Positions 15,850 through 23,487 of a DNA stretch of 26,098 bases are shown piece by piece. The notes below the pieces were generated by a model. It was not told the DNA's origin, did not search any database, and worked only from the letters and a program-made list of their open reading frames with translations. Positions within the stretch are counted from its first letter, which is position 1; each line of letters opens with the position of its first letter. Position numbers and translations under genes: made by a program. The stretch is from Planctomycetota bacterium (GTDB lineage Bacteria; Planctomycetota; UBA1135), in the NCBI GenBank assembly GCA_014382465.1, contig JACNJP010000224.1:9560-35657 (forward strand), written 5' to 3'.

Positions 15850-17949
15850 TCAATTGTCGACGTAGCCCAGCCCTTCCATCCCGGCGGCGTCGTTGGCCGA
15901 TCCCTCGATGCTCTGGAGGACCGGCATCTTCTCGAAGGCCGCGTCGAGGGCGGCGCGCATCTCCCGGAGGCGGTCGGGGTGGTCGGCGGAGAAGTCCTTG
16001 CTGTCCCCCACCCTCAGGTCGAACAGGAACTCGAACTCGCCGCCCTCGGTGCGGACGAATTTCCAGCCGTCGGTGATCCAGCCCTGGAGCCGGGACTTCT
16101 GCAAGGTGTCGCCGTGGGCTTCGAGGTAGAGGCCCCACTCGCCGCGTTTCTCGCCGCGAAGGGCGGGCAGCAGGGAGCGGCCTTGGAGCAGCTCCGGGGC
16201 GGCGGCGTCCAGGCCGGCGAGCTGCAGCAGGGTCGGCAGCAGGTCGACGTGGGAGGCGGTGTCGTCGTCGATCCGCGACCCGCCCGGCAGCATGCCCGGC
16301 ACCCCCGCCTGCGGCTTGATGATGCACACGACGTGCTGGGTGGCCTCGAACAGGCTCGGCGCGGGCTGCACCCGCAGCCCGCGCCCGGGGCAGAGCTCAG
16401 GGAAGTCCTGTCCCTCCCCCAAGCACTCGCCCTGGGCGGCGACGCTTCCCACCACCGCGTTCCGGACGCCGGGGTCCTTCCCCTCCAGCCCCTCCCGGGG
16501 CTTCCCGAGCTGGGCGTCCATGAACTCGATCTCGGCCCGCTGCAGGATCCAGCTCTCCTGGGCCTCGGGGTGGGCGGCCTTCGGCCCCTCGGCCGCGCGC
16601 GCCCGGGCGCGCTCGACGAACTCCTCGTAGACCCCGGTGGTGTCGCGCGGGTCATGGGCGTCGAAGAAGTGGACCCAGGCGAAGAACGGCCGGTCCTGCT
16701 CCGTGGCCCACGCCGCCGCCCGGCTCGCGGTCACGTGGCCGGGGGTGGTGGTCGACACGAAGTCGATGTTCGGCGGCATGACGAGGGACAGCAGCGGCTG
16801 CAGGCGATCGACCAGCACCACGGTCCGCACCAGGAAGCCGGCGCTGTGGAAGATCGGCAGCTTGGCCGAGATCTCCGGGCGGTCGTCGAAGGTCTCGAAG
16901 CCGCGGAAGAAGCCGTACTGACGCCGGACCGGGAGGCCGGAGACGAAGCCGCCGGTGGCGTAGCCGTTCTGGCGGAACAGCTCCGGCATCCGCGGCACCT
17001 CGGGGTGGACGGCGTTGCCGTTGACCCGCAGGCCGTGGCTGGGGGGATACAGCCCCGTCAGCATCGAGTTGTGAGCCGGGCCGGTGATCGGCGCGATGGT
17101 GTGGTAGCGCTCGATGAGCACGCCCTCGGCGGCCAGGCGGTCGAGGGCCGGCGTGTCGAGGCCGCCGCCGCCGTAGGGCGGCAGGGAGTCGGCGCGGACC
17201 GTGTCCCAGGAGACCAGCACGACGTTGGGGCCGGCGCCGCCCGGGAATTCGGCCTCGGCCATCCGCATCGGCTCCTTCTCGAGGTTCGCCCACAGGTAGC
17301 CGAGGGTGACGAAGGGGACCAGGATGGAGGCGGCGGCGAGCCTGGGGACCCAGGCGCTCGGCCGCAGCAGGCGCGGCGGCACGAACCAGATCCAGGCGAC
17401 CAGTACGACGGCCGCGGCGATCCAGATCCAGTCGGTCCCGAGGTCGAAGGGGACGCCGGCGAGGTCGCCCCACTGGCGGGGATCCTGGGGCCGGTTGCTG
17501 GAGAAGTGCCGCAGCCGGACCAGGATGTAGAGCCCCGCGACCGTGCCCACGACCGAGCCGAGCCGGCTCCGCCGCTCAGGATCCCGGACCATCTGCCACA
17601 GGACCAGCGCGAGGAAGGCCGCGAGGAACACCATGCCGAAGCCCGCGTGCTGCTCCTCGCCGGCCATGCCCAGCGAGTTGAGCAGCCCGTGAGTGCCGAT
17701 GTAGAGGTGCCTCCTGAGGTGGACCAGGACCAGCGCTCCCAGGAAGAACAGGATGTCCCAGGGATAGCGGTCGGCGCCCGGGAACTTGGAGAGGACCCAG
17801 CCCCCCAGGCCATAGATGACCATGGGCGAGACCACGGCCATGACCACGAACCAAGGGCCCGAGGAGAAGTGCAGGAGACTGGACAGGACCATGCCGGACT
17901 CGAAGATGCCCAGGGCCCAGCCGACGAGGATTGCGCGAGATGCCTTCAT
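15850..17949 (-). CDS. Membrane sulfatase/alkaline-phosphatase-superfamily protein with degenerate metal site
   Basis: A 699-residue inner-membrane protein. Residues 1-225 hold about seven hydrophobic helices, followed by a sulfatase-fold domain facing the periplasm. The first metal-binding strand is present (NVVLVSWDTVRAD, Asp249). The nucleophile position reads ITGPAHNSMLTGLYPPSHG, so Thr289 replaces the Cys/Ser that becomes formylglycine, as in phosphotransferase-like members. HFFDAHDP and DLLPTLLQLAG are also present. In the strand where relatives carry DHGE the sequence is AAQGE (504-508): the Asp and His metal ligands are Ala505 and Gln506. Spacing around it is normal and the frame is open, which argues against a simple indel. 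The protein may be catalytically weak, or binding or regulatory. Start at 17949 is fixed by the first membrane helix. It follows the sigma-factor operon after 94 bases with its own CATAAT box. Confidence 0.82.
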   Translation of the reverse strand: MKASRAILVGWALGIFESGMVLSSLLHFSSGPWFVVMAVVSPMVIYGLGGWVLSKFPGADRYPWDILFFLGALVLVHLRRHLYIGTHGLLNSLGMAGEEQHAGFGMVFLAAFLALVLWQMVRDPERRSRLGSVVGTVAGLYILVRLRHFSSNRPQDPRQWGDLAGVPFDLGTDWIWIAAAVVLVAWIWFVPPRLLRPSAWVPRLAAASILVPFVTLGYLWANLEKEPMRMAEAEFPGGAGPNVVLVSWDTVRADSLPPYGGGGLDTPALDRLAAEGVLIERYHTIAPITGPAHNSMLTGLYPPSHGLRVNGNAVHPEVPRMPELFRQNGYATGGFVSGLPVRRQYGFFRGFETFDDRPEISAKLPIFHSAGFLVRTVVLVDRLQPLLSLVMPPNIDFVSTTTPGHVTASRAAAWATEQDRPFFAWVHFFDAHDPRDTTGVYEEFVERARARAAEGPKAAHPEAQESWILQRAEIEFMDAQLGKPREGLEGKDPGVRNAVVGSVAAQGECLGEGQDFPELCPGRGLRVQPAPSLFEATQHVVCIIKPQAGVPGMLPGGSRIDDDTASHVDLLPTLLQLAGLDAAAPELLQGRSLLPALRGEKRGEWGLYLEAHGDTLQKSRLQGWITDGWKFVRTEGGEFEFLFDLRVGDSKDFSADHPDRLREMRAALDAAFEKMPVLQSIEGSANDAAGMEGLGYVDN

Positions 17950-17964
17950 GGTGGGGAACGGTCC

Positions 17965-17970
17965 ATTATG
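17965..17970 (-). promoter_or_regulatory. -10-like box for the sulfatase-like gene
   Basis: CATAAT on the minus strand lies 15 bases before the ATG at 17949, in the 94-base gap after the RG-tail protein gene. It predicts a leader of about nine bases. The same gap contains a small GCTCT/AGAGC hairpin (17984-17997). Separate transcription of the sulfatase-like gene from the upstream operon is therefore possible. Confidence 0.35.
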
Positions 17971-18043
17971 CCAGCAGGCGCCCGCTCTGAGGAGAGCTGA
18001 TCCAGCCCCCCCCGGCTGCGTCGGAGACCGCTCTCGATCAGCC

Positions 18044-19009
18044 CTACCGGCGGTCGCCGCCGCCGCCCGGCCGGCGGTCGGACGGCGGACCCTGCCCAGA
18101 CCTGGGCCTGAATCCCTCGCGTTCGCCGTCGGCGCCGCCGCCCCAGCGGCGGTCACCGCCGCGACGCCAGCCGCCCTTGGGCTCGCCCGGGAGGGGCGGC
18201 GGTCCGCAAGGGCCGCCGGGCGCGAAGACCTGCTCCCGCGGCATGCCGCACTGCAGCTCCTTGATCGCGATCAGGAAGTCCCGTGACGGCATCTCCGCCA
18301 GGATGCGCTGCTCGTGCGAGTCGAGCTGCCACTCCTCGAAGTGGCCCTGCTCGCGAGAGTGGGCCAGCAGGCGCCACTTGCGGGCGTCGAGCAGGGCCGA
18401 GGCCTGCTCGGCGACCGGCGCCTCCTTGAGCCAGGCGGCCGCCTTGTCGCCGATCCAGCCCTCTTGGTGCAGCTTGTCCAGCTCCTTGAGCAGGTCCTCC
18501 GACCGCAGGCGTTCGATCACGCGGCTGGAGGCGTCCATGCGCTCGTGCAGCGGCCCGCGCAGGCCTTCAGGCCGGAAGCCGGGTCCGAATTGGCCGGCGA
18601 TCTCCTCGTGCCGCCGGCGCAGACGCTCGTGGACCCGCTCGTCGAGGGCCGCTTCCCGCTCGGCGGGCGCCAGGGCACCGAGCCGCTCTCGCTCCTCGGG
18701 CGCCAGCTCGGTCCAGACCCGGCGCCGGTGGCGCGCGACGGCGTCATAGCGGCGACGGACCTCCTCGAGCTCCTCCGGGCTGAGCTGGTTCAGCTCCTCG
18801 AATCGGCGGCGGTAGCGGGCCTTCTCCTCCGGGCTGAACTTACTCCACCAGGCCTGGGCCTGCTCGGCGCCCGAGGGGGCTCCGGCTGATGCGGCCGCGC
18901 CAGGCTCCTGGGGGAGCTCGGCGGCCCTCGCCGCGGCCTCGGGAGCGGCGACCTGCTGGGGCGGAGCGGGGGCCGGCAGCCAACCCAGGACGAGGGGCAG
19001 CAGGATCAT
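18044..19009 (-). CDS. Secreted charged helical protein (DUF3106-like) with RG-rich tail
   Basis: A 321-residue exported protein. A short signal peptide (about 1-17) is followed by an Ala/Pro-rich spacer. A highly charged helical region (about 52-135) then has recurring WSKFSPEEKARYRRRFEEL, LSPEELEEVRRRY and LAPEERERLGAL units, as in DUF3106-type periplasmic proteins. A second helical part (about 155-252) follows. The last ~55 residues are disordered, Gly/Arg/Pro-rich (WRRGGDRRWGGG, RRPGGGGDRR) and strongly basic, with two cysteines near the junction (254, 268). The ATG at 19009 overlaps the anti-sigma stop as ATGA, so translation is coupled. By context it may be the envelope-side partner or reporter of the sigma/anti-sigma pair, as Spy/CpxP-type proteins are for other stress systems. 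That is inference; no enzymatic motif is present. Confidence 0.75.
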   Translation of the reverse strand: MILLPLVLGWLPAPAPPQQVAAPEAAARAAELPQEPGAAASAGAPSGAEQAQAWWSKFSPEEKARYRRRFEELNQLSPEELEEVRRRYDAVARHRRRVWTELAPEERERLGALAPAEREAALDERVHERLRRRHEEIAGQFGPGFRPEGLRGPLHERMDASSRVIERLRSEDLLKELDKLHQEGWIGDKAAAWLKEAPVAEQASALLDARKWRLLAHSREQGHFEEWQLDSHEQRILAEMPSRDFLIAIKELQCGMPREQVFAPGGPCGPPPLPGEPKGGWRRGGDRRWGGGADGEREGFRPRSGQGPPSDRRPGGGGDRR

Positions 19010-19416
19010 CCGTCGGACTCCTCGGTCAGCTCCCAGGTGCCGGTGGTGGCATCCCGGAGGCCGAGCTCCAGGTCCTGGCCCACGACCAGGTCCCAGGCCT
19101 TGAGCAGCTCCTGCTCCTGGTAGAGCTCCGCGAGGAGGTCGGCGTCGACCGGGCTTCCGCCGACGGTGAGCGCCTCCAGGTTCGGATCGACCGGATCCAG
19201 GGTCAGCTCGGGCTGGTCCCGTCCGAGCCAGAAACCGACCGCCAGCAGCAGCGCGGCCGCCACGCCGCGGCCCAGCCACGCCCCGAAGGAGGGCCGCAGG
19301 ATCGGCGCGGGGTGCTGGTCGGCCTCGATGCGGGCCCGGAGCCGACGAGAGAATCCCTCCGGCACCGGTTCGCCCGGGTGGCGGTCCAGCAGGTCTTCGA
19401 GCCAGTCTTCAGTCAT
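19006..19416 (-). CDS. Single-pass anti-sigma-like membrane protein
   Basis: A 136-residue protein with a cytoplasmic N-terminus (1-44; MTEDWLEDLLDRHPGE, GFSRRLRARIEAD), one membrane helix (about 46-66) and a ~70-residue acidic periplasmic part. The ATG at 19416 overlaps the end of the ECF sigma gene by eight bases, and its stop overlaps the next gene by four. A small one-helix protein encoded immediately after and coupled to an ECF sigma factor is normally its anti-sigma factor. The N-terminus lacks the HxxxCxxC zinc signature, so it is not a ZAS-type protein. No similarity to a named family was recognised; the role rests on topology and context. Confidence 0.75.
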   Translation of the reverse strand: MTEDWLEDLLDRHPGEPVPEGFSRRLRARIEADQHPAPILRPSFGAWLGRGVAAALLLAVGFWLGRDQPELTLDPVDPNLEALTVGGSPVDADLLAELYQEQELLKAWDLVVGQDLELGLRDATTGTWELTEESDG

Positions 19417-19996
19417 GTTCCGCTTCTCGATAGGGGGTGAGGATCTCGCGAAGCTTGGTCCGGGCCCGGTGCAGCAGGGACTTGGTGGCCTTGGCGCTGA
19501 TGCCGAGGACCTCCCCGATCTGCTCCAGGTCGAGGCCGTCGTAGTGCTGCAACACCAGCGCCGCGCGTTGGTTCTCGGGTAGGCACTCGAGCGCCTCCTC
19601 GATCCTCCGGGCCCAGGTGCGCCGGTCCGGCTCCTCCCAGGGCGCCTCTCCGCCGGCGTCCTCCAGGTCGATCCGTTCACCGTCGGCGGTGCTCGGCATG
19701 CCCACCTCGCGGCGCCGCTTCCCGTCCCTAAGCCTATTCAGGGCAAGGTTATAGACGATTCGGTAGAGGAAGGTGCTGAGCTTGCCGCGGGGCTGGTAGC
19801 GCTCGCGGGCGCGGTAGAGCCGGAGGAAGGACTCCTGGGCCAGATCCTCCACGGCCGCATGGGGGCCGAGCAGGCGCCTCAGGAGGCCGAAGACTTGGCC
19901 GGAGTGGAGCTCGACGATCTCGTCGAAGGCCGCCTCCTCGCCGGCCTGGAAGGCCAGCATCAGCTCCATTCCCCGGTCGGGGCCCGGGTCAACCAC
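19409..19996 (-). CDS. ECF-family RNA polymerase sigma factor (RpoE-like)
   Basis: A 195-residue sigma factor that would direct RNA polymerase to a stress or envelope regulon. Region 2 is clear (ELMLAFQAGEEAAFDEIV, DLAQESFLRLYRARERY, STFLYRIVYNLALNRLRD), as is region 4 (LECLPENQRAALVLQHYDGL, LEQIGEVLGISAKATKSLLH). The linker between them is acidic. I chose GTG at 19996, which overlaps the signal-peptidase stop by eight bases and supplies the usual residues before region 2. ATG at 19969 is an alternative that removes nine residues and would start almost inside the conserved block. It sits between a signal peptidase and its probable anti-sigma factor in an operon in which every junction overlaps, implying tightly matched expression. 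Confidence 0.92.
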   Translation of the reverse strand: MVDPGPDRGMELMLAFQAGEEAAFDEIVELHSGQVFGLLRRLLGPHAAVEDLAQESFLRLYRARERYQPRGKLSTFLYRIVYNLALNRLRDGKRRREVGMPSTADGERIDLEDAGGEAPWEEPDRRTWARRIEEALECLPENQRAALVLQHYDGLDLEQIGEVLGISAKATKSLLHRARTKLREILTPYREAEHD

Positions 19997-21020
19997 CGGC
20001 GGGTCCCCACAAGCGGGAACCGACCGCGCCGAGCAGGCGCTCGCGGGGGACGGGGCCGTAATGACGGGAATCTCGGCTCGAACCAGGGTTGTCTCCGAGG
20101 AGGAAGTACTCGTCCTCCGCGAGCTGCAACTCCCTGGAACAGCCGTAGGTTCCGGCGGGATCCCGGAACAGGTCGCGGCCGACCCGGACCCGGCGCAGCA
20201 GCACCTGGTGGCCGCCGAAGCCGGCCTGCTCGAAGGGCGGTCCCGCCAGGGCGTCGACCATCGGCGTCGCGGCGATCGGGGAGAAGGGCGCCGGCTCGAA
20301 CAGCAGGCGGCCATCGAGGCAGGCGTAGAGGAGCTGATCGACCTTGCCGAGGAACAGCTGCCCGCGATCCAGGTCGAGGGGCAGCTCGGTCGATGCCAGC
20401 AGTACTTCCCCCTCCCACAGGGTGCAGCTCCCCTCCCCGATCGCCAGGGCGAAGGTCGTGCCTCCCTCCACGACCAGGAGCTCGAACAGGCTGCCGGCTT
20501 CGAGCAGCTCGAAATCGGCGGCCAGGCCGAGATCGGAGGCCGGGCGCGCGCCCTCGTGGAGCGCCCCGCGGCTCAGGTAGCCGTCGAGCGGAACCGAACG
20601 CAGGTAGGCGCGCCCCTGGTCATGGAGGATGGCGGCGCCTTCCTCTCCATGGTCCGGGAGGTTGAACTGAGCGGCGATCTCGGTCCCTTCGGCGTCGACC
20701 AGGGGCACCAGGTCCTCGGGGCCGCCGACGGCGCGGGCGTGACGGCCACCGTCGATGAAGAGGTCGCCGTCGATGAGCTGGATCCGCTCCCCCGGCAGGC
20801 CCGCCACCCGCTTGACGGCCACCAGCTCGGTGTCGGGCTCGCGGAACACCACCAGGTCGTGGCGCGACGGCGGAGCCGCCCAGAGCGGGACGGTCAGGCG
20901 CAGCTCCCCGTCCTCGAGGGTCGGCAGCATCGACGGACCGAGGATCCGCACGGGCTGGAACAGCAGGCCGAGGGTGGCGAGGGCGGCCACGCCCAGCAGG
21001 ACCAGGGGGCGGCGCTTCAA
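19989..21020 (-). CDS. lepB: Signal peptidase I with large insertion
   Basis: A 343-residue type I signal peptidase that would cleave Sec and Tat signal peptides at the outer face of the inner membrane. One membrane helix (about 5-22) precedes the catalytic Ser30 in GPSMLPTL. The general base is Lys70 in VAVKRVAGLPGERI, and the third conserved box is GDNPGSSRDSRHYGPVP (309-325). About 240 residues separate Lys70 from this box, compared with roughly 135 in E. coli LepB and 60 in Bacillus SipS. The insertion (about 100-290) is beta-rich with alternating hydrophobics (FELLVVEGG, TLWEGEVLLAST). The start is TTG at 21020, overlapping the mgtE stop as TTGA. It may be a specialised peptidase rather than the housekeeping copy. 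Confidence 0.88.
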   Translation of the reverse strand: MKRRPLVLLGVAALATLGLLFQPVRILGPSMLPTLEDGELRLTVPLWAAPPSRHDLVVFREPDTELVAVKRVAGLPGERIQLIDGDLFIDGGRHARAVGGPEDLVPLVDAEGTEIAAQFNLPDHGEEGAAILHDQGRAYLRSVPLDGYLSRGALHEGARPASDLGLAADFELLEAGSLFELLVVEGGTTFALAIGEGSCTLWEGEVLLASTELPLDLDRGQLFLGKVDQLLYACLDGRLLFEPAPFSPIAATPMVDALAGPPFEQAGFGGHQVLLRRVRVGRDLFRDPAGTYGCSRELQLAEDEYFLLGDNPGSSRDSRHYGPVPRERLLGAVGSRLWGPAGG

Positions 21021-22402
21021 GGCAGCAGGATGTGGGCCGCCCCGAAGAACAGGAGGACGGCGGACAGGTCGCTCACCGCCATCATGACCGGGCCCGAGAC
21101 CAGGGCCGGGTCGAGCCCGGCGGCTTGCGAGCCCATGGCGATCGAGCTGGCGGCCGTCGCGGCCCAGGTCATCGCCAGCAGCAGCGACACCCCCAGGGCG
21201 ATCCCGATCTGCCAGTTGCCGGTGAAGAACGCGGCGGCCGGCACGGCGATGGTGCAGCAGAGGGTCCCCAGCGCCACCCCGACCTGGAACTCGCCGAAGA
21301 AGACCGACAGGCGCCGCCCGGCGGTGATCTGGCCGACGGCGAAGCCGCGGACCAGGACCGCGGAGGTCTGGCTGCCGATGGTTCCGGACAAGGCCAGGAC
21401 CATCGGGAAGAAGGACAGGACGGTCAGCCAGGTCTCGCCGCCCGCTCCGCCGCCGAGCTCGGCGTCGGGCGCGAAGAAGTTCATGGCGCGGGACATCGCC
21501 AGGCCGGCCAGCACCGTGACCAGCAGCATCGGGCCGCGGTGGATCACCTTCTTCCACAGCGACTCGGAGGCCTCGGAGGCGCCGCTCGCGCCCGCCAGCA
21601 GCAGCACGTCCTCGGAGCCCTCCTCCTCCAGCACCTCCAGGGCGTCGTCGGCGGTGATGATGCCGACCATCAGGCCGCGCGGGTCGAGCACCGGGATGGT
21701 CGACAGGTTGTAGTGCAGGAGCCGGTGGACGGTCTCCTCGCGGTCCTCGTCGACGCGGGCGTGGATCACGTCCGGGTTGGCGAGGTCGCCGATCAAGTCG
21801 TGGATGTTTGCCTCCAGCAGCTCGCGGACCGAGATCACCCCCTCCAACTCCCCCTGCGCGCCGGTGATGTAGAGGGTGTCGATGGTCTCGGCCTCCTCGC
21901 CTTCCCCGCGCTTGATCCGCTTGAGGACGTCGCCGACGTTCTCGCCCGCCTTGACCTCGATGAACTCGGTGGTCATCAGGCCGCCGGCGCTGTCCGGGTC
22001 GTAGGCGCCCAGGTGGCGCAGGTCGGAAGCGTCCTCGGCGTCGACGTGCCGCAGCGCCAGCTGGCCGAGGGACTCGGGCAGCTCCTCCAGCAGGTCGGCG
22101 CCGTCGTCGGCCGGCAGCAGGTTGAGGAGCTGGCCCAGGAAGCTCGGGTCGACGTCCTGGAGCAGCTTGGCGGCGAACCGAGGCTCGGCCTCCTCGAGCA
22201 CCTCGGCGGCGAGGTCCATGCCGAAGCCCTGGAACAGGTGGCGGGCCTCCTCCGGCTGGAAATCCAGCCACAGGACGTCGGCGATGTCGGCGACGTGGGC
22301 CCGGTCGCTGGGCAGGAAGGGGGTGCCCGCGGGCAGCTCCAGGTGGTCCCGGAGCGCCAGAAGCACCTGATGCCGTCGTTCCCGCCTGCGAGCTCCTGCC
22401 AT
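21017..22402 (-). CDS. mgtE: Magnesium transporter MgtE
   Basis: A 461-residue Mg2+ channel/transporter of the inner membrane. The cytosolic N domain of helical repeats (about 25-135; LFQGFGMDLAAEVL, FLGQLLNLLPADDGADLL) is followed by two CBS domains (about 140-260; DTLYITGAQGELEGVISVREL, LSTIPVLDPRGLMVGIIT), a plug helix and five membrane helices (about 285-460). The pore region FFPMVLALSGTIGSQTSAVLVRG and the GLDPALVSGPVMMAVSDLSAV stretch match the family. The usual GNxGSQ reads GTIGSQ, losing an Asn next to the selectivity region. Family members gate on intracellular Mg2+ through the N and CBS domains. It is the first gene of the five-gene overlapping operon, with TATAAT eight bases before the ATG and divergent from the 346-aa protein. 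Confidence 0.95.
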   Translation of the reverse strand: MAGARRRERRHQVLLALRDHLELPAGTPFLPSDRAHVADIADVLWLDFQPEEARHLFQGFGMDLAAEVLEEAEPRFAAKLLQDVDPSFLGQLLNLLPADDGADLLEELPESLGQLALRHVDAEDASDLRHLGAYDPDSAGGLMTTEFIEVKAGENVGDVLKRIKRGEGEEAETIDTLYITGAQGELEGVISVRELLEANIHDLIGDLANPDVIHARVDEDREETVHRLLHYNLSTIPVLDPRGLMVGIITADDALEVLEEEGSEDVLLLAGASGASEASESLWKKVIHRGPMLLVTVLAGLAMSRAMNFFAPDAELGGGAGGETWLTVLSFFPMVLALSGTIGSQTSAVLVRGFAVGQITAGRRLSVFFGEFQVGVALGTLCCTIAVPAAAFFTGNWQIGIALGVSLLLAMTWAATAASSIAMGSQAAGLDPALVSGPVMMAVSDLSAVLLFFGAAHILLP

Positions 22403-22446
22403 GGTCGGGGATTATAGGTTTCGCGACCGCCTACAATGGGCACTCC
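22403..22446. promoter_or_regulatory. Overlapping divergent promoters, both leaderless-type
   Basis: This 44-base gap contains a perfect TATAAT on the minus strand (complement of 22411-22416), eight bases before the mgtE ATG. A TACAAT on the plus strand (22432-22437) lies nine bases before the ATG at 22447. Both would start transcripts at or within a few bases of the start codon. The two promoters must overlap, since each -35 region falls on or near the other's -10 box, which could make the two operons compete. No Mg2+ riboswitch can fit here. Confidence 0.55.
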
Positions 22447-23487
22447 ATGACCCCGCTCGAAGGCCTCCTCCAGCTCTGCGACCAGATCGGTGAGCTCCAG
22501 GCCCGGAACCCCAGCACGGACTCCGAGGCCTCCGCCAGCACGCGGGCCCAGGTCCTGGAGCTCCGCGGCCGCTTCTTCGACGAGCTGCCTTCCCTGCGCG
22601 AGCACGGCGTCGCCTCCACCCTTGAGGACGCCGACCTCCTGCTCCTGGCGCTGCTGTTCCACCGCCGTCTTGCCGGGGCCAGCGACCCGCTGACCGGCGG
22701 CAGCCTGGTCGCCCTGCTCCGCCACGCCGGCTTCACCCGGACCCAGGCGCTCGGCGCGCTCGGCCCGGATGGCCGCCTCCGCATGGAGCAGTGGCTGTAC
22801 GCCCAGCCCCAGCCGCGCGGCCACGAGCCGCTCGACACCTGGTTCTCGGCCTCGCCCGCGGCGATGACCCTCTTCTGGGCCCCGGGATGGGGCGGCGACG
22901 GCGACGCCGAGGTGGCCGTCGAACCGCGGCCCTACCGCGACGAGGAGGAGCTGCTGTGGGAGCTGTTCGGCTGGCGCAACCTGTGCATGTCGCGCGCCGA
23001 GTCGCTGTTCCCGCCCGAGGACCCGAGCGGCAGCGTCTCGCCGCGCTTCCGCCAGCTGCGGCAGGCCGCGAGGAGCGCCCTGGTCCTGATCCGCCGCCGC
23101 CTCCAGGCCACGCCCGGCGGTCGCGGCTACCGCATCGAGAACTTCCGCCGCGAGCAGAAGCTCGGGGTGGACCACCTGCTGGTCGTCGTCCACCTGCTCT
23201 TCAGCGAGCTGGTGGAGGGCGAGCCGTACATCTCGGCCCTGGAGTGCCTGCGGGTGGTGTCGGAGAACCGCACCGACCTGTTCGCCAAGCGCGACATGAT
23301 CGGCCCCAAGGGCCGGCTGCGCCGCGCCGGGATCGTCGGCGCCGCCGAGAGCCACGAATTCAGCAAGGCCCTCGCCACCGACCTGACCCTGTCCGACTGG
23401 GCCGCCGACGAGCTGCTCAGCGGCGTCGGGATTCCGCCGCGGCTCGACGACCGCGAGATCGACGACTTCCTGAACGGCGATGAGTGA
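22447..23487 (+). CDS. Uncharacterised 346-residue cytoplasmic protein
   Basis: I do not recognise a named family. The protein is soluble, mixed alpha-helical and acidic. An N-terminal part (1-115) is helical, with LLLLALLFHRRLAGASDPLT and ALGALGPDGRLRMEQWL, patterned like the helical N-terminal domains that precede AAA+ ATPase modules; no Walker motifs follow. A second part (about 165-346) holds WELFGWRNLCMSRAESLFP, RSALVLIRRRL, VDHLLVVVHLLFSEL and the basic AKRDMIGPKGRLRRAGI. No signal peptide, membrane helix, zinc site or catalytic signature was seen. Coding is convincing: steady GC-rich codon use, a TACAAT box nine bases before the ATG, and an eight-base overlap with the next gene, which suggests a shared function with or coupled expression of the LeuA-like enzyme. 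Confidence 0.8.
   Translation: MTPLEGLLQLCDQIGELQARNPSTDSEASASTRAQVLELRGRFFDELPSLREHGVASTLEDADLLLLALLFHRRLAGASDPLTGGSLVALLRHAGFTRTQALGALGPDGRLRMEQWLYAQPQPRGHEPLDTWFSASPAAMTLFWAPGWGGDGDAEVAVEPRPYRDEEELLWELFGWRNLCMSRAESLFPPEDPSGSVSPRFRQLRQAARSALVLIRRRLQATPGGRGYRIENFRREQKLGVDHLLVVVHLLFSELVEGEPYISALECLRVVSENRTDLFAKRDMIGPKGRLRRAGIVGAAESHEFSKALATDLTLSDWAADELLSGVGIPPRLDDREIDDFLNGDE

Noticed and set aside
16380..16520. A double frameshift explaining the missing DHGE motif in the sulfatase-like gene
   Set aside because: One alternative frame of this stretch was read and gave no better match, the third frame was not examined fully, and motif spacing in the annotated frame fits the family. Kept as a true substitution, to be verified by reads.
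17984..18042. Small inverted repeats (GCTCT/AGAGC and GCTGATC/GATCAGC) after the RG-tail gene as a terminator
   Set aside because: Stems of five and seven bases without a T tract are too weak to call, although they lie in a suitable place.
22403..22446. A magnesium riboswitch upstream of mgtE
   Set aside because: The gap is only 44 bases and the -10 box is eight bases from the ATG, leaving no room for an M-box leader.
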